Made by a program: the position numbers and the translations under genes
Part shown: piece by piece, positions 44,066 to 53,215 of the stretch
Numbering within the stretch: the first letter of the stretch is position 1
Layout of the letters: each line of letters opens with the position of its first letter
Assembly (NCBI GenBank): GCA_024349765.1
Contig: AP026073.1
Location: forward strand, 744,001 to 808,000
DNA length: 64,000 bases
Source of the DNA: Streptomyces nigrescens
GTDB lineage: Bacteria; Actinomycetota; Actinomycetes; Streptomycetales; Streptomycetaceae
Direction of reading: 5' to 3'
Notes under the pieces: generated by a model
Seen by the model: only the letters and a program-made list of their open reading frames with translations
What the model was told of the DNA's origin: nothing
The model's database searches: none

Positions 44066-45585
44066 CAGACCGGTCCTTCAAGGTCCGCTTCTACGACACG
44101 GAGGTCTACAAGGGAAAGCGCGGCACCACTCACACTGTCCGCTGGTCCGTGAACGGCAAGCGCCGCGGCGAGACCTTCAAGACCAGTGCCCTCGCGGAGT
44201 CCTTCCGCGCGACACTGCTCGTTGCTGCGAACAACGGCGAACCCTTCGTCCTGGCGACCGGACGCCCGGTCTCCCATGCCTCGCCCGCGGCCGAGATCAC
44301 CTGGTACGAATTCGCCCTCCAGTACGTCGACATGAAGTGGCCCCGCATCTCGGCGAACAACCGCAAGAGCACAGCCAAGGTCCTGACGAAGATCACTCTC
44401 GCCCTGCTGCATGCCCAGCCGACGCACTTCGACCCCGTCGAGGTCCGCACGGCCCTGCGTGAGTACGCGTTCAACAAGAACCGACGCGACGAGGCCCCTC
44501 CCGAGACACGCACGATCCTGTCCTGGATCCGGCGCAACTCCCTGCCCATGCGCGCTTGGGAGGACCTCAAGCACGTCGACAACGTGATGCTCGCGCTCGG
44601 CACCCGGTTGGAGGGGTCACGGACTGCCGCCAGCTCAGCCAACCGCGACCGGCGCATCACGAACGTGGTCCTGAAGCACGCGATCCGGCAGAGGCTCCTC
44701 AGGGCCAACCCGCTGCCCAAGGGGAAGGACGAGAACGCCGCACCCAAGGCAGCCGGGGCCGTGGACAAGCGGTCGCTCCTCCACCCGGGGCAGGTCGCCG
44801 GCCTCCTGGCCTGGATCGGTGACCGCCCCCGCACCGGCTACCGCCTCCGCGCGTTCTTCGCCACCCTCTACTACGCGGGCCTGCGTCCGGAGGAAGCCGT
44901 CGCCCTGCGGGTCGATGCCGCGACGCTGCCGGCGACCGGGTGGGGAGAGCTCCTGATCCACACCGCCGAGCCCGAGGTCGGCCGTAACTGGACCGATGAC
45001 CGAGAAGTCCATGAGACCCGTGACCTCAAGGGGCGAGCCGTCGGTGACACCCGGCCCGTGCCTGCGCATCCCGCCCTCGTCGCGATCCTTCGCGATCTGA
45101 TCGAGGAGGACGGCCTCAAGCCCGGCGATCTTCTCTTCCCCGGGGAGAAGGGCGGGCTGCTCGCCGGATCGGTGTTCCGGCGGGTCTGGCGCAAGGCCCG
45201 CAAGGCCGTCCTCGGCGAGCACGAGTACAGCTCGCCCGTCGGCAAGCGCGTGTACGACCTGCGCCACACCTGCCTGACGACCTGGCTCAACAACGGCGTC
45301 CCGCCGGCTCAGGTCGCCGCCTGGGCGGGGAACAGCGTCCCCGTCCTCCTGGCGACCTACACACGCTGCATCACCGGGCAGCTGACCGAACTCCAGGGAC
45401 GGATCGAAGGACCTCAGCAGCTGCCGGAGGTTCCCGCAGCCGCCGAGGGACCGTCGGAAAACTTCGGGAAGTTTTCGGGAAGAACACCCGCCGAGAGCCG
45501 TTCAAAACCGGTGTCGGCCGGACTGGCGCCCACGCCGCCGGGAGCCGTTCCGGCCCTGCCCAAGCCGCCGCGCCGGAGCCGGTAA
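44062..45585 (+). CDS. Tyrosine-type integrase
   Basis: This 507-residue recombinase has an N-terminal arm-binding region (FKVRFYDTEVYKGKRGTTHT), a core-binding domain and a catalytic domain with R in YYAGLRPEEAVAL, the box YDLRHTCLTTWL and Y in LLATYTRCITG. Unlike the integrase at 8448 it has no inserted helix-turn-helix. GTG 44062 overlaps xis. A tRNA-Arg 3'-half lies 63 bases beyond its stop, which identifies the likely target gene. Confidence 0.93.
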   Translation: MTDRSFKVRFYDTEVYKGKRGTTHTVRWSVNGKRRGETFKTSALAESFRATLLVAANNGEPFVLATGRPVSHASPAAEITWYEFALQYVDMKWPRISANNRKSTAKVLTKITLALLHAQPTHFDPVEVRTALREYAFNKNRRDEAPPETRTILSWIRRNSLPMRAWEDLKHVDNVMLALGTRLEGSRTAASSANRDRRITNVVLKHAIRQRLLRANPLPKGKDENAAPKAAGAVDKRSLLHPGQVAGLLAWIGDRPRTGYRLRAFFATLYYAGLRPEEAVALRVDAATLPATGWGELLIHTAEPEVGRNWTDDREVHETRDLKGRAVGDTRPVPAHPALVAILRDLIEEDGLKPGDLLFPGEKGGLLAGSVFRRVWRKARKAVLGEHEYSSPVGKRVYDLRHTCLTTWLNNGVPPAQVAAWAGNSVPVLLATYTRCITGQLTELQGRIEGPQQLPEVPAAAEGPSENFGKFSGRTPAESRSKPVSAGLAPTPPGAVPALPKPPRRSR

Positions 45586-45601
45586 ACCGCCTATGACCTG
45601 C

Positions 45602-45626
45602 AAAAAAGCCCTCTACGAGGGAGGGC
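45602..45626 (-). terminator. Rho-independent terminator downstream of the tRNA-Arg fragment
   Basis: On the minus strand GCCCTC and GAGGGC form a stem with a 7-base loop followed by six T. It lies 22 bases past the 3' end of the tRNA-Arg fragment and points away from it, so it is the tRNA gene's own terminator. It may also stop the convergent integrase transcript. Confidence 0.75.
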
Positions 45627-45647
45627 CGCAGAATGGGAGAAGGAGAG

Positions 45648-45694
45648 CGCCCCCGGCAGGACTCGAACCTGCGGCCAAGTGCTTAGAAGGCACC
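45648..45694 (-). other. 3' half of a tRNA-Arg(TCT): attachment-site fragment
   Basis: On the minus strand it reads anticodon stem-loop with anticodon TCT (GGTGC-CTTCTAA-GCACT), T-arm GCAGGTTCGAGTCCTGC and acceptor strand CGGGGGC with discriminator G. The D-arm and the 5' acceptor strand are missing; the bases to the right do not form a tRNA. It is the core of an attL/attR site for the neighbouring integrase. A tandem element or rearranged DNA must lie to the right. Confidence 0.8.
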
Positions 45695-45925
45695 TGGTGG
45701 ATAGGGGCGCGGTATGCCTGTGACCTGCGCGAATGGCTCTACGAGCTGATCGCTGCCCAAAACTTTCGAGGATTTCGGGATGGCGCTTCATCTGACCTGC
45801 CCGCTTGGGGGGAATTCGCGCCGACCTAGCTGGTTTTGTTTGATCGGTGGCTCGGGCTGGTGACGCTGGGCAGGATGCGGTTGGGACGGCGATCAGTCTG
45901 AGTCAGGGCAACTGGAGGGGGACAC
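45695..45925. other. Leader region of the GNAT/PIN-ASCH gene pair
   Basis: No gene is present. It holds the junction to the right of the attachment fragment and the promoter of the following pair; GGAGGGG at about 45911 is the ribosome site. Confidence 0.5.
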
Positions 45926-47983
45926 ATGGCGATCGAGGTGCTGCCGGTGACGGGGGAGCAGTTTGGACTGCTCGATGCCGTGATTGCGTTGGGAGACCGC
46001 TACACGAGATTCCTGGGCTTGCTAACGCCGCCTGCTTACCGCAAGCACGCTGACGACGGAGGTCTGCTGGCTGCCGTGGAGAACGAGGAAGTCGTCGGCT
46101 ACGCGCTCTTCGGGCTGCCCAAGCGGAATCACTATGTGCGTCTTGCTCACCTGTGCGTGGCTGAGGAGCACCGGGGAAGGGGTATCGCCCGTCTGCTGGT
46201 GGAGGCGATCCGTGAGCGGCATGCCCACAGGCTCGGCGTTCGTGCGAAGTGCCGACGCGACTACGGACTCAGCGGTATGTGGACCGGCCTCGGATTTGTT
46301 CCGCGGGGTGAGAGCCTGGGGCGGGGCAAGGACAAAGAGACCCTGGACACCTGGTGGCTCGATCTCGGTCACGAAGATCTTTTCACCGAGGCTCAGAGCG
46401 ATGCCTTGCTGGTAGTGGCCGTCGACCACAGCGTCTTCGCAGGACTTCGTGGCGCGGGGGCGGAGCGGGCCGTCGAGGAGGCCCAAGCCCTTGAGGCAGG
46501 GTGGCTTGCCGACTTGGTCGAGCTCGTGGCCACATCGCAGCTTCTTCACGACGTACATAAGATCAAGGACCGTGAGGAGCGGCAGCACCAGCGTGCCGGT
46601 CTGGCCGGTCTGCGGTCGCTGTCCCCGCCCGCTACGGCCGTGGCGGCCCGCCACAAGGAACTGGCCGCTGCCGTGAAGAAAGAACTGCCGGACGTGCCGG
46701 TCGACGACCAACTAGGTCGTCGCCTGGGATATGTGGCGGAGACTTCCTGTGCTGGGCTCCAAGTGCTGGTAACCCGCGATCCTGAGCTGGAGCGACTGGC
46801 GGACGTCGCTTGGGATGTCGCCCGTGTCAGGGTGGTGTCGCCCGCTGCGGTGACGCTTCATGTGGACGAGCTGCGCCAGGCCCAGGTGTACCGCCCGGCG
46901 GATCTGATGGGCACGGCCTTCTCGGCCGAGGAGGCCGCACCCGGCGGTGACGCGGAGTTGGTCGCTTTCTTCGACCAGGTCGGAGGCGACAGCGGGTCCG
47001 CGTTCGCTGAACGCCTGAAGGCGCTTGCCCGTGACGGGGTGCTGTGGCGCCGGGAGTTACTTCGTGACGGGGAGGGGCGACCTGCGGCCCTGTACGCATG
47101 GGCGCTGGATGGTCGCACTCTGAATGTCCCGATCCTGCGGACTGCGGCTCACCCGTTGGAGGAGACGCTCGCTCGACAGCTGCTCTTCATGCTCAAGAGG
47201 CTCGGGCGTGAGCGGGAGGCCCAGTTCGTCAGTATCGTCGATCCCCACCTCTCCGCAGCTGCCGTGAAAGCCGCCGGGGCTGACGGCTTCACTGAGGATG
47301 AGCGTGGCTTCACCGCGCTCCTGGTCGACGCGTGTGGGCCGGCTGAAGAGGTCTCCGAGGCGGCGGGAGCGATCGCGGCACGGATGGGGCGTACCGTGCC
47401 TCGTCTGGGACCTGAGGCGTCGGCGGAGATCACGAGCGTTGCCGAACGGGTGCTGTGGCCCGCAAAGTTCATGGACACGGCGCTGCCCTCCTTCATCGCG
47501 CCCGTCAAGCCCCGTTGGTCAACAGAGCTGTTCAATGTCCCCGCCATGCTCGTACCCCGTGACGACGTGCTCGGCATCAGCCGGGAGCACGTCTACTATC
47601 GATCCTCCGGTCACCGGGGGGAGAGTGTTCCTGCCCGGATCCTTTGGTACGTCAGCGAAGGCTCCTCCGGATATCAGGGCAAGATGGCGATCGGCTGCTC
47701 GCGGCTGGACGAGGTGGTCATCGATGAGCCCGACGCCCTCTTCTCGCGATTCGAACACTTGGGCGTATACGGTCGTGCCGAAGTGCGCGCGGCAGCCGAC
47801 TCTTCAGGCAAGGTCATGGCGCTGAGGTTCTCGGATACCGAGATCTTTCCCGTAAAAGTGACGCACGGACGGCTGGTCGCGCTGGCGGAGAGGCTGGGGC
47901 TACGGTTGTCGCTGATGTCGCTGTCGAAGATCAGCAACGCGCTGTTCCAGGCGATCTACCAAGAGGGGCACCGAAAGACGTGA
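45926..47983 (+). CDS. Multidomain protein: GNAT acetyltransferase, PIN-like and PUA-like regions
   Basis: In this 685-residue protein, residues 1-150 are a GNAT domain with the acetyl-CoA motif CVAEEHRGRGIARLLVEAI. Residues about 155-300 begin LLVVAVDHSVFAGL and continue with EAQALEAGWLADLVELVAT and HDVHKIKDREERQ, a pattern of strand, aspartate and helices like a PIN-type nuclease. Residues about 570-650 (ARILWYVSEGSSGY, then MAIGCSRLDEVV and LGVYGRAEV) look like a PUA-like fold of the EVE/ASCH kind. The next gene encodes a separate ASCH protein. An RNA- or tRNA-directed toxin or modification role is plausible but inferred. Confidence 0.82.
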   Translation: MAIEVLPVTGEQFGLLDAVIALGDRYTRFLGLLTPPAYRKHADDGGLLAAVENEEVVGYALFGLPKRNHYVRLAHLCVAEEHRGRGIARLLVEAIRERHAHRLGVRAKCRRDYGLSGMWTGLGFVPRGESLGRGKDKETLDTWWLDLGHEDLFTEAQSDALLVVAVDHSVFAGLRGAGAERAVEEAQALEAGWLADLVELVATSQLLHDVHKIKDREERQHQRAGLAGLRSLSPPATAVAARHKELAAAVKKELPDVPVDDQLGRRLGYVAETSCAGLQVLVTRDPELERLADVAWDVARVRVVSPAAVTLHVDELRQAQVYRPADLMGTAFSAEEAAPGGDAELVAFFDQVGGDSGSAFAERLKALARDGVLWRRELLRDGEGRPAALYAWALDGRTLNVPILRTAAHPLEETLARQLLFMLKRLGREREAQFVSIVDPHLSAAAVKAAGADGFTEDERGFTALLVDACGPAEEVSEAAGAIAARMGRTVPRLGPEASAEITSVAERVLWPAKFMDTALPSFIAPVKPRWSTELFNVPAMLVPRDDVLGISREHVYYRSSGHRGESVPARILWYVSEGSSGYQGKMAIGCSRLDEVVIDEPDALFSRFEHLGVYGRAEVRAAADSSGKVMALRFSDTEIFPVKVTHGRLVALAERLGLRLSLMSLSKISNALFQAIYQEGHRKT

Positions 47984-48000
47984 GGGGTCCGGAGCGTGCG

Positions 48001-48459
48001 ATGCTGCTGTCCGTCCACCCCAGGTTCGCCACGGCGATCCTGGCCGGGACCAAGACGGTGGAGGTGCGCCGTCAGCGCGTCGCCGCTCCACCCAGCACCC
48101 CTGTCTTCCTGTACGCGACGGCACCCACCATGGCCCTTGTGGGCATGGCGCGCATCGCTTCGATTCAGGTGGCTTCTCCTCGTGAGGTCTGGTCGGCCAG
48201 CCGTAAGAGCGCGGGCATCAGTCGGCGGGAGTATGACGAGTACATGAGCGGAGCGACCCAAGCCAGCGGTCTCACGCTCGAAGACCCCGTCACCTTCGAG
48301 GAGCCTGTGCCGCTCGCCGCGCTCCGGGCATCCGGCCCCTTCCACCCTCCGCAGAGCTACCGGTACTTGACCGGCGAGGACCTACGGAAGGTGACCATTG
48401 CGGCACCAGGGGCTGGTGCGGCCCTCCATGGGGTCCTCAGGGAGCTCGTTTCGGTCTGA
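48001..48459 (+). CDS. ASCH-domain protein
   Basis: This protein of about 152 residues has the ASCH (PUA-like) start MLLSVHPRFATAILAGTKTVEVRRQ, in which the conserved GxKxxExR reads GTKTVEVRR, then strands such as FLYATAPTMALVGMARI. ASCH domains bind RNA or modified nucleosides. ATG 48001 has GGAG 6 bases upstream; GTG 47980, overlapping the previous stop by GTGA, is the alternative start. It is coupled to the GNAT/PIN-like gene and likely works with it. Confidence 0.88.
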   Translation: MLLSVHPRFATAILAGTKTVEVRRQRVAAPPSTPVFLYATAPTMALVGMARIASIQVASPREVWSASRKSAGISRREYDEYMSGATQASGLTLEDPVTFEEPVPLAALRASGPFHPPQSYRYLTGEDLRKVTIAAPGAGAALHGVLRELVSV

Positions 48460-48908
48460 GACACCTGGGCGGAGTCATAGCGTCCGGCGCTGCGGGTCCG
48501 GCGACGAGCCGGCCAGGGGGACGGGGTATCGATGCGAGTTTGCGCGCATCTCTGCCATGTTTAGTGTCCCGAGCCATCGCGTTAGGAATGGGATCGAAGC
48601 CGTAACTAGTCATGTTCGTTCGTGTCGACCGGGGCTGTCCATGCAGGTCAGCCCCGGTTGGCATGTCTCTCAGTCCTAGACGTGACGGTCTATATTTCGC
48701 CTTCCGCTCACGCAGCGCTCACGCGTGCTCGTCCTTGTGAGGGCCCTCGGGCAGGACCCTCCTGGGACTCAGGTTTACGGCGCAGAACGACTCGAGGCCA
48801 CGCGGTTAGACCATCGATGTGGCGGCGGTTGTCAAGGGGCGAACCGCTTTAGGCTCATAAGCCTCCGAAATCTGCTAATTTCCAAGCCCTTGGACAGCAG
48901 GGGGTTGA
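48460..48908. other. 449-base gene-free stretch between two candidate systems
   Basis: No gene is seen. It contains the terminator-like hairpin at 48628 and the promoter of the membrane-protein/NTPase pair. The sequence between 48660 and 48900 is less GC-rich than the genes. Confidence 0.5.
48628..48658. terminator. Terminator-like hairpin
   Basis: ACCGGGGCTG and CAGCCCCGGT form a perfect 10-base stem with an 11-base loop, 169 bases after the ASCH stop. No T-run follows. Confidence 0.5.
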
Positions 48909-49631
48909 GTGGCAAGCGAGCAAGCGAGCGCAACCGATTCCTCGAACGGGGGCGAGTACGACCAAACCCTGGATGCGGTGGCCACGACGGTGGCGGAGAC
49001 GTACTACTCGCAGCAGGTACAGGCCGTCAGCGTCGCTCGCGGACGGGCCCAGGCCGCGCAGTCGACGGTCACCTTGTTCGCCGGTGGGCTGATGGCAGCC
49101 CTCAGTGTGACCACCCTCGCCGAACGGACCTGGTGGACCCAGGCAATGGCCATCGTCGCGGTGGCGCTGTGGCTGGTGGCCGCCTGGCTGTATCTGTGGG
49201 CCGTCGCCTCGCCCATTCCAGAGGATCCCAAGGAGCGGGCGAGCAATCGCCAGGAACTGGTCAATAAAGTATTCGACAAGGTCAGGGCTGAGGCCAAGAA
49301 GATCGACGGGCGTCAGCGCTGCGCAAATTGGACGGCATTCGGTGCCGTAGTTCTGAGCCTGTCCACGTTCGCGGTGAGCATCGTGACGGACCCAGTGCAA
49401 GAAGTCGTTTCTGGCACCGTCGTAGTTGACTCTGGCTATCGGGCGGCGCTGGGGGCTCTGTGCTCCAAGAAAGCCGCTGCTATGGGACTTGTCAGCGGGG
49501 AAATAGTGAAGGACTCGCTCAAGACGCAGTTCGTCGAAATCAAGCCGGGCAAGGGCGTCTGTACGACGCCGGGCTCGACCTTGCAGGTGCCGCGGGGCCA
49601 GGTGAAGGCGGTGAGGTGGCAAGATGCCTGA
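48909..49631 (+). CDS. Multi-pass membrane protein coupled to a STAND-type NTPase
   Basis: This 240-residue protein has a long N-terminal helix (ETYYSQQVQAVSVARGRAQA), two adjacent membrane helices (VTLFAGGLMAALSVTTLA and AMAIVAVALWLVAAWLYLW), a soluble helix with charged residues, a third membrane helix (AFGAVVLSLSTFAVSIV) and a 75-residue C-terminal domain. The helix plus two-membrane-segment layout recalls SLATT-type effectors of conflict systems. GTG 48909 is used. It overlaps the NTPase gene by 8 bases. It is probably the membrane-disrupting effector or anchor of the sensor. Confidence 0.8.
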   Translation: MASEQASATDSSNGGEYDQTLDAVATTVAETYYSQQVQAVSVARGRAQAAQSTVTLFAGGLMAALSVTTLAERTWWTQAMAIVAVALWLVAAWLYLWAVASPIPEDPKERASNRQELVNKVFDKVRAEAKKIDGRQRCANWTAFGAVVLSLSTFAVSIVTDPVQEVVSGTVVVDSGYRAALGALCSKKAAAMGLVSGEIVKDSLKTQFVEIKPGKGVCTTPGSTLQVPRGQVKAVRWQDA

Positions 49632-52600
49632 CGGTGACACGAACGCGCACTTCCTCTGCCTGGGGCCGTTGCCCACGGGGGAGGCGGCCAATCAGGCTAT
49701 GAGCGCGGCGGTGCTCGACGACGTGGCTCGGCTACACGCGGCGGGCCGTCGGTTGACCGGCATCCTCGTGCTCGGCACGGTCGGTGACCGGATGCCGACC
49801 GAAGAGCTCGTCCTCCAGGTGCAGTTGGCCTGCGTCGACCTTGGCTATGAACCGTTCGTCGTACCCATCCCCGGACCTGCCGACCTGCGGCTCCCCGCCA
49901 CACGACTTCTAGCGCGCAGCCTGACGGAGGACTGGGTGCGGACCGCCCCCGAGCTGTGGGCCGGAGAGCTGACGGAAGACATTGTCGCGCCGCTGGAGAC
50001 TAAGGTGCTTCCGGACATCATGGCTTGGCATGCCGATACGGTACGCGCTGTCGAGGGATGGCACCGCGGTCTGCTGCCCGGTGATGGATCCCTGAGCGTC
50101 GAGGTCGGTGGACGAACGCTGGGCCTGGTCAGCGTCAACACGGTATTCCGCATGGTCGTCGAAGATGCCGGTCCGCGCCTCGCGGGATGCTTCAGGGAGC
50201 AGCTGGACCTCGCTGTCGGGGGCGACTTCGCAGCTTGGGCTGAAGGCAACGACCTCACGCTGGTGGCGGCTGGCCAGGCTGGCACGTGGCCAGAACTGCC
50301 TCCGGAGACAGCGCCCATGGTGAAGCTCGCCGGAAGCGGTGAGTCGCGCGCGGAATGGGTGCTGCCGACGGGTGACGCCGTGCGGCACCGGCTGCTGCGC
50401 ACAGAGTTCGGCGGCAGGCGGGTCGTGGTCAAGGATGCCAGCGACGGACAGACGATCAGTACGGCTGTCCGGTCCGTGGGCGCTAGCCGAGGCCCGCAGC
50501 CGCGCGTCGTCCAGCCCGCGGAGGAACCTTACGACGAGAAGCCTCTCCTCGATGCTTTCCACCAGAACTTGTCCACCGGACGGATGGCCCTCGTGCTCGT
50601 CTCAGGCCCCGAGACCGGACCTCCCATCGGCCTCGACGAATTGAACCAACAGCTCGCGGGAGCTGTGTTTGGAGCAGTGCCGTCGCCCTCCACACCACCC
50701 CTTCGCGAGACCTGGGCTGCGGCTCAGGCGCAGTTGACCCGGGAGCAACGAACGCAGTACCTAGGCGAGTTGTGCGTCCCAAACGGCGAGGTGCCCGCCA
50801 ACGTGCATCGCCTGATGCGCGCACCCTGGTCGCGGATTTACGACTTCACCGGCAGCGACCTCTTCAAGCTAGCCTGGGCTGCGGACACGACGGGCCACAT
50901 CTCTCTAGTCAACGCTTGCGAGGAACCCCCGACCGACAAGCGCGAGGCCCTGGAGGTCGTCGCGATGCACGGCCTGCCGCAGGAGGAGATCTCACAGAAC
51001 TTCGGCGACCCCGGGGATGAGTCACCGCGTCATGCCCGCCATCAGTGGTTCCGCCGCTTCCGCGCTGAACTGCTGGAACGCCCGGTGCTTTTTGTGGCGC
51101 TATCGCCGAACAGCCCGGCGCTGTGGGACGTCCTGCGCGTAGCGGGCCGACATTCCGGAGAGCATGAGTTTCCGGGGTTCCTCGTCGCTCCGGAGGGAAC
51201 CGCGACCGATCGGGCACGGCTGCGCCAGACGGGGCTGCAGCACATCCGCATCGCTCCTTCGGGCTTTGTCGACAGACAACTCGCGCCCGGAAACCAGTCC
51301 CTAGTTCTGGGCAAGCGCTTGCTGGCGCAGGAGCACGAAGGGGCTCTGCGCGGCATCGGCGTCCAGCGGGTGGCGCAACTAGTACAGGACACGGCTGCCG
51401 GCCACGCATCGTTCCTGGAGGGACGGGACCCCACTTGGGGTGACATCAAGAGCAGGAAAACCAGCGCCCAGCTCTCGCTCGTCGACGCCGTTGGCGCCCT
51501 CATCCAGCCTTCGGCCGAAGGGCGGATGCCGGTCGTTCTCGTGAAGGGCAGCGCGGGTTCGGGAAAGACGACCGCGTTGATGCAGCTCGCTTACCGGCTG
51601 CACAGAGAGGGCTCGCATGTGGGTTGGGTCGACCGTGCGGCCAACCTGACCTCGGGGGCCGTGACAGCGCAGACACAGCAGCAGAACCTCGACGCAGTCT
51701 TCGTGGACGACGTCAACATTTTCACGCGGAGCGCGTCGGACCTCATGCACAGTTTGAATGACGACGGCAAGAGGCTGGTGGTCGCAGCCATTCGTGTGAC
51801 GCGGCAGTCGGAGATCCCTGCGGGCTTTCCGGCAGAGGTCGTCAGCTTCGACCGCCAATTGACCGACGGCGATCTAAAGAATCTCGTCAAGGCTCTACAA
51901 AAGAACGCGCTCATTGGTGACCTGAAGAACTACCGGTCCATGCAGGCAAAGGTGGACCGCTTGCGGGCCCTTTCCGAGAAGGGTCTGCTTGCCGCGATGA
52001 TCGAGGCGGTGACAGGCTCCACACTCAGAGAGAAGGTGGCGAGCGAATATGAAGACCTCGGTGAGCACGGTGAGGTTTACCGGTGGGCATATGCGGCGGT
52101 TTGCATCGTCAATTCAGATGACATTTTTCGGCAGATTGGCATAAGTTCGACCGGTCTCTTGGAGGTCGTCTCCTACCCCGATCCGCCGGACCGGTCGCAC
52201 CGGGTGGCCATCAAGGGACTCCAAGAAATGGGGCTGCTTGTGGCCCTGCCCGGAGGGCTGCTCCGCTGTCGGCAGCGCACCATTGCGGACGCCGTTGTGC
52301 ACACCGTACTTACGAAGCGTTTGGAGGAGTTGGAGATCGTGATGACCAAGCTGCTGGTCTCCTACGCGGAGCGCGCCTGTCATATCGAGGACGACCAGCA
52401 CCCCGATCGGAGGGCGATGATCCGGTTGCTGAGCCACAACGTTATGCGGGACTTTGGCCTGCCCCCCGAAGCAGCGCGTCGGACGTATCAGGCGGCCCAC
52501 GAGCTATTGCAGGATGACCGGCACTATTGGCTGCAGCGCGCTGAATTCGAGATCGACCAGGGTCGATTCGACCTGGCCCGGAACTACCTGGCGGCCGGCA

Positions 52601-52992
52601 AGGGGTGTCGGCACGGCCAGGATGACCGCCTCCTGCGCACCGCCGACGCACGGGTCCGGCTGCGGGACTCCGTGGCCCATCCGAACGATGTGAGGCGCTT
52701 GCAGGACGCGGTGGCCGCCGCGCAGGAGCTGCATGAGGTAGTGAGGGGCCCCGACGGCAGAAAGGCCCCACACGCTTTTGTAGCCCTGGCTCGTGACGGC
52801 TCTAGCTGGCTTCTGCAGTGCGGTCAGGCACTTGGACATCAACAGTACGTGGATCTTCTTGAGCAGATCACGGACGACGTGAGCTACGGAAAGGTTTGTT
52901 GCGCCGGAAGGAACGAGGTCCAGGCGGCGGCGGCCGGGTTCGAGAGACAGAGGGGCAGACTCCAGGACCGAGTGCCGGGGTTCCCGATCTGA
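49624..52992 (+). CDS. Large NTPase with degenerate phosphoesterase-like and SIR2-like domains
   Basis: In this 1122-residue protein, residues about 8-260 follow the outline of a calcineurin-like phosphoesterase (LTGILVLGTVGDR, then PFVVPIPGPADLRLP where active enzymes have GNHD), with the metal ligands apparently lost. Residues about 310-520 fit a SIR2-like domain (LVLVSGPETGPPIGLDELN, APWSRIYDFTGSDLFKLAWA, PVLFVALSPNSPALW), also without clear catalytic histidine. A P-loop GSAGSGKT is at about residues 641-648 with Walker B DAVFVDDVN, followed by winged-helix and TPR-like helices. This is the sensor/switch architecture of STAND immune NTPases. It overlaps the membrane protein gene. Domain names are by pattern only. 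Confidence 0.82.
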   Translation: MPDGDTNAHFLCLGPLPTGEAANQAMSAAVLDDVARLHAAGRRLTGILVLGTVGDRMPTEELVLQVQLACVDLGYEPFVVPIPGPADLRLPATRLLARSLTEDWVRTAPELWAGELTEDIVAPLETKVLPDIMAWHADTVRAVEGWHRGLLPGDGSLSVEVGGRTLGLVSVNTVFRMVVEDAGPRLAGCFREQLDLAVGGDFAAWAEGNDLTLVAAGQAGTWPELPPETAPMVKLAGSGESRAEWVLPTGDAVRHRLLRTEFGGRRVVVKDASDGQTISTAVRSVGASRGPQPRVVQPAEEPYDEKPLLDAFHQNLSTGRMALVLVSGPETGPPIGLDELNQQLAGAVFGAVPSPSTPPLRETWAAAQAQLTREQRTQYLGELCVPNGEVPANVHRLMRAPWSRIYDFTGSDLFKLAWAADTTGHISLVNACEEPPTDKREALEVVAMHGLPQEEISQNFGDPGDESPRHARHQWFRRFRAELLERPVLFVALSPNSPALWDVLRVAGRHSGEHEFPGFLVAPEGTATDRARLRQTGLQHIRIAPSGFVDRQLAPGNQSLVLGKRLLAQEHEGALRGIGVQRVAQLVQDTAAGHASFLEGRDPTWGDIKSRKTSAQLSLVDAVGALIQPSAEGRMPVVLVKGSAGSGKTTALMQLAYRLHREGSHVGWVDRAANLTSGAVTAQTQQQNLDAVFVDDVNIFTRSASDLMHSLNDDGKRLVVAAIRVTRQSEIPAGFPAEVVSFDRQLTDGDLKNLVKALQKNALIGDLKNYRSMQAKVDRLRALSEKGLLAAMIEAVTGSTLREKVASEYEDLGEHGEVYRWAYAAVCIVNSDDIFRQIGISSTGLLEVVSYPDPPDRSHRVAIKGLQEMGLLVALPGGLLRCRQRTIADAVVHTVLTKRLEELEIVMTKLLVSYAERACHIEDDQHPDRRAMIRLLSHNVMRDFGLPPEAARRTYQAAHELLQDDRHYWLQRAEFEIDQGRFDLARNYLAAGKGCRHGQDDRLLRTADARVRLRDSVAHPNDVRRLQDAVAAAQELHEVVRGPDGRKAPHAFVALARDGSSWLLQCGQALGHQQYVDLLEQITDDVSYGKVCCAGRNEVQAAAAGFERQRGRLQDRVPGFPI

Positions 52993-53215
52993 CCGGTCGC
53001 CGGGCCAGTCAGATTTGGACGGTGCTCGGCGTGCGTCACCGGGGCGACGGGCCTGAGAGGCGGATGCCCGGCACTGGCCGCCCCTCGGCCGCTCGGCATG
53101 GGTTGGATGGCACCAACCGCCTTCGACGCATCCTCTGTATACGCCTCGGTGGCGCGGCCCGTCCGCCAGCACCGGACGGCGTGTGGCATGCTGACGGGCT
53201 GGGGGGTGAGTTGGC

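Noticed and set aside
45648-45711. A complete tRNA-Arg gene
   Set aside because: The anticodon and T arms are good, but no D-arm or 5' acceptor strand can be formed.
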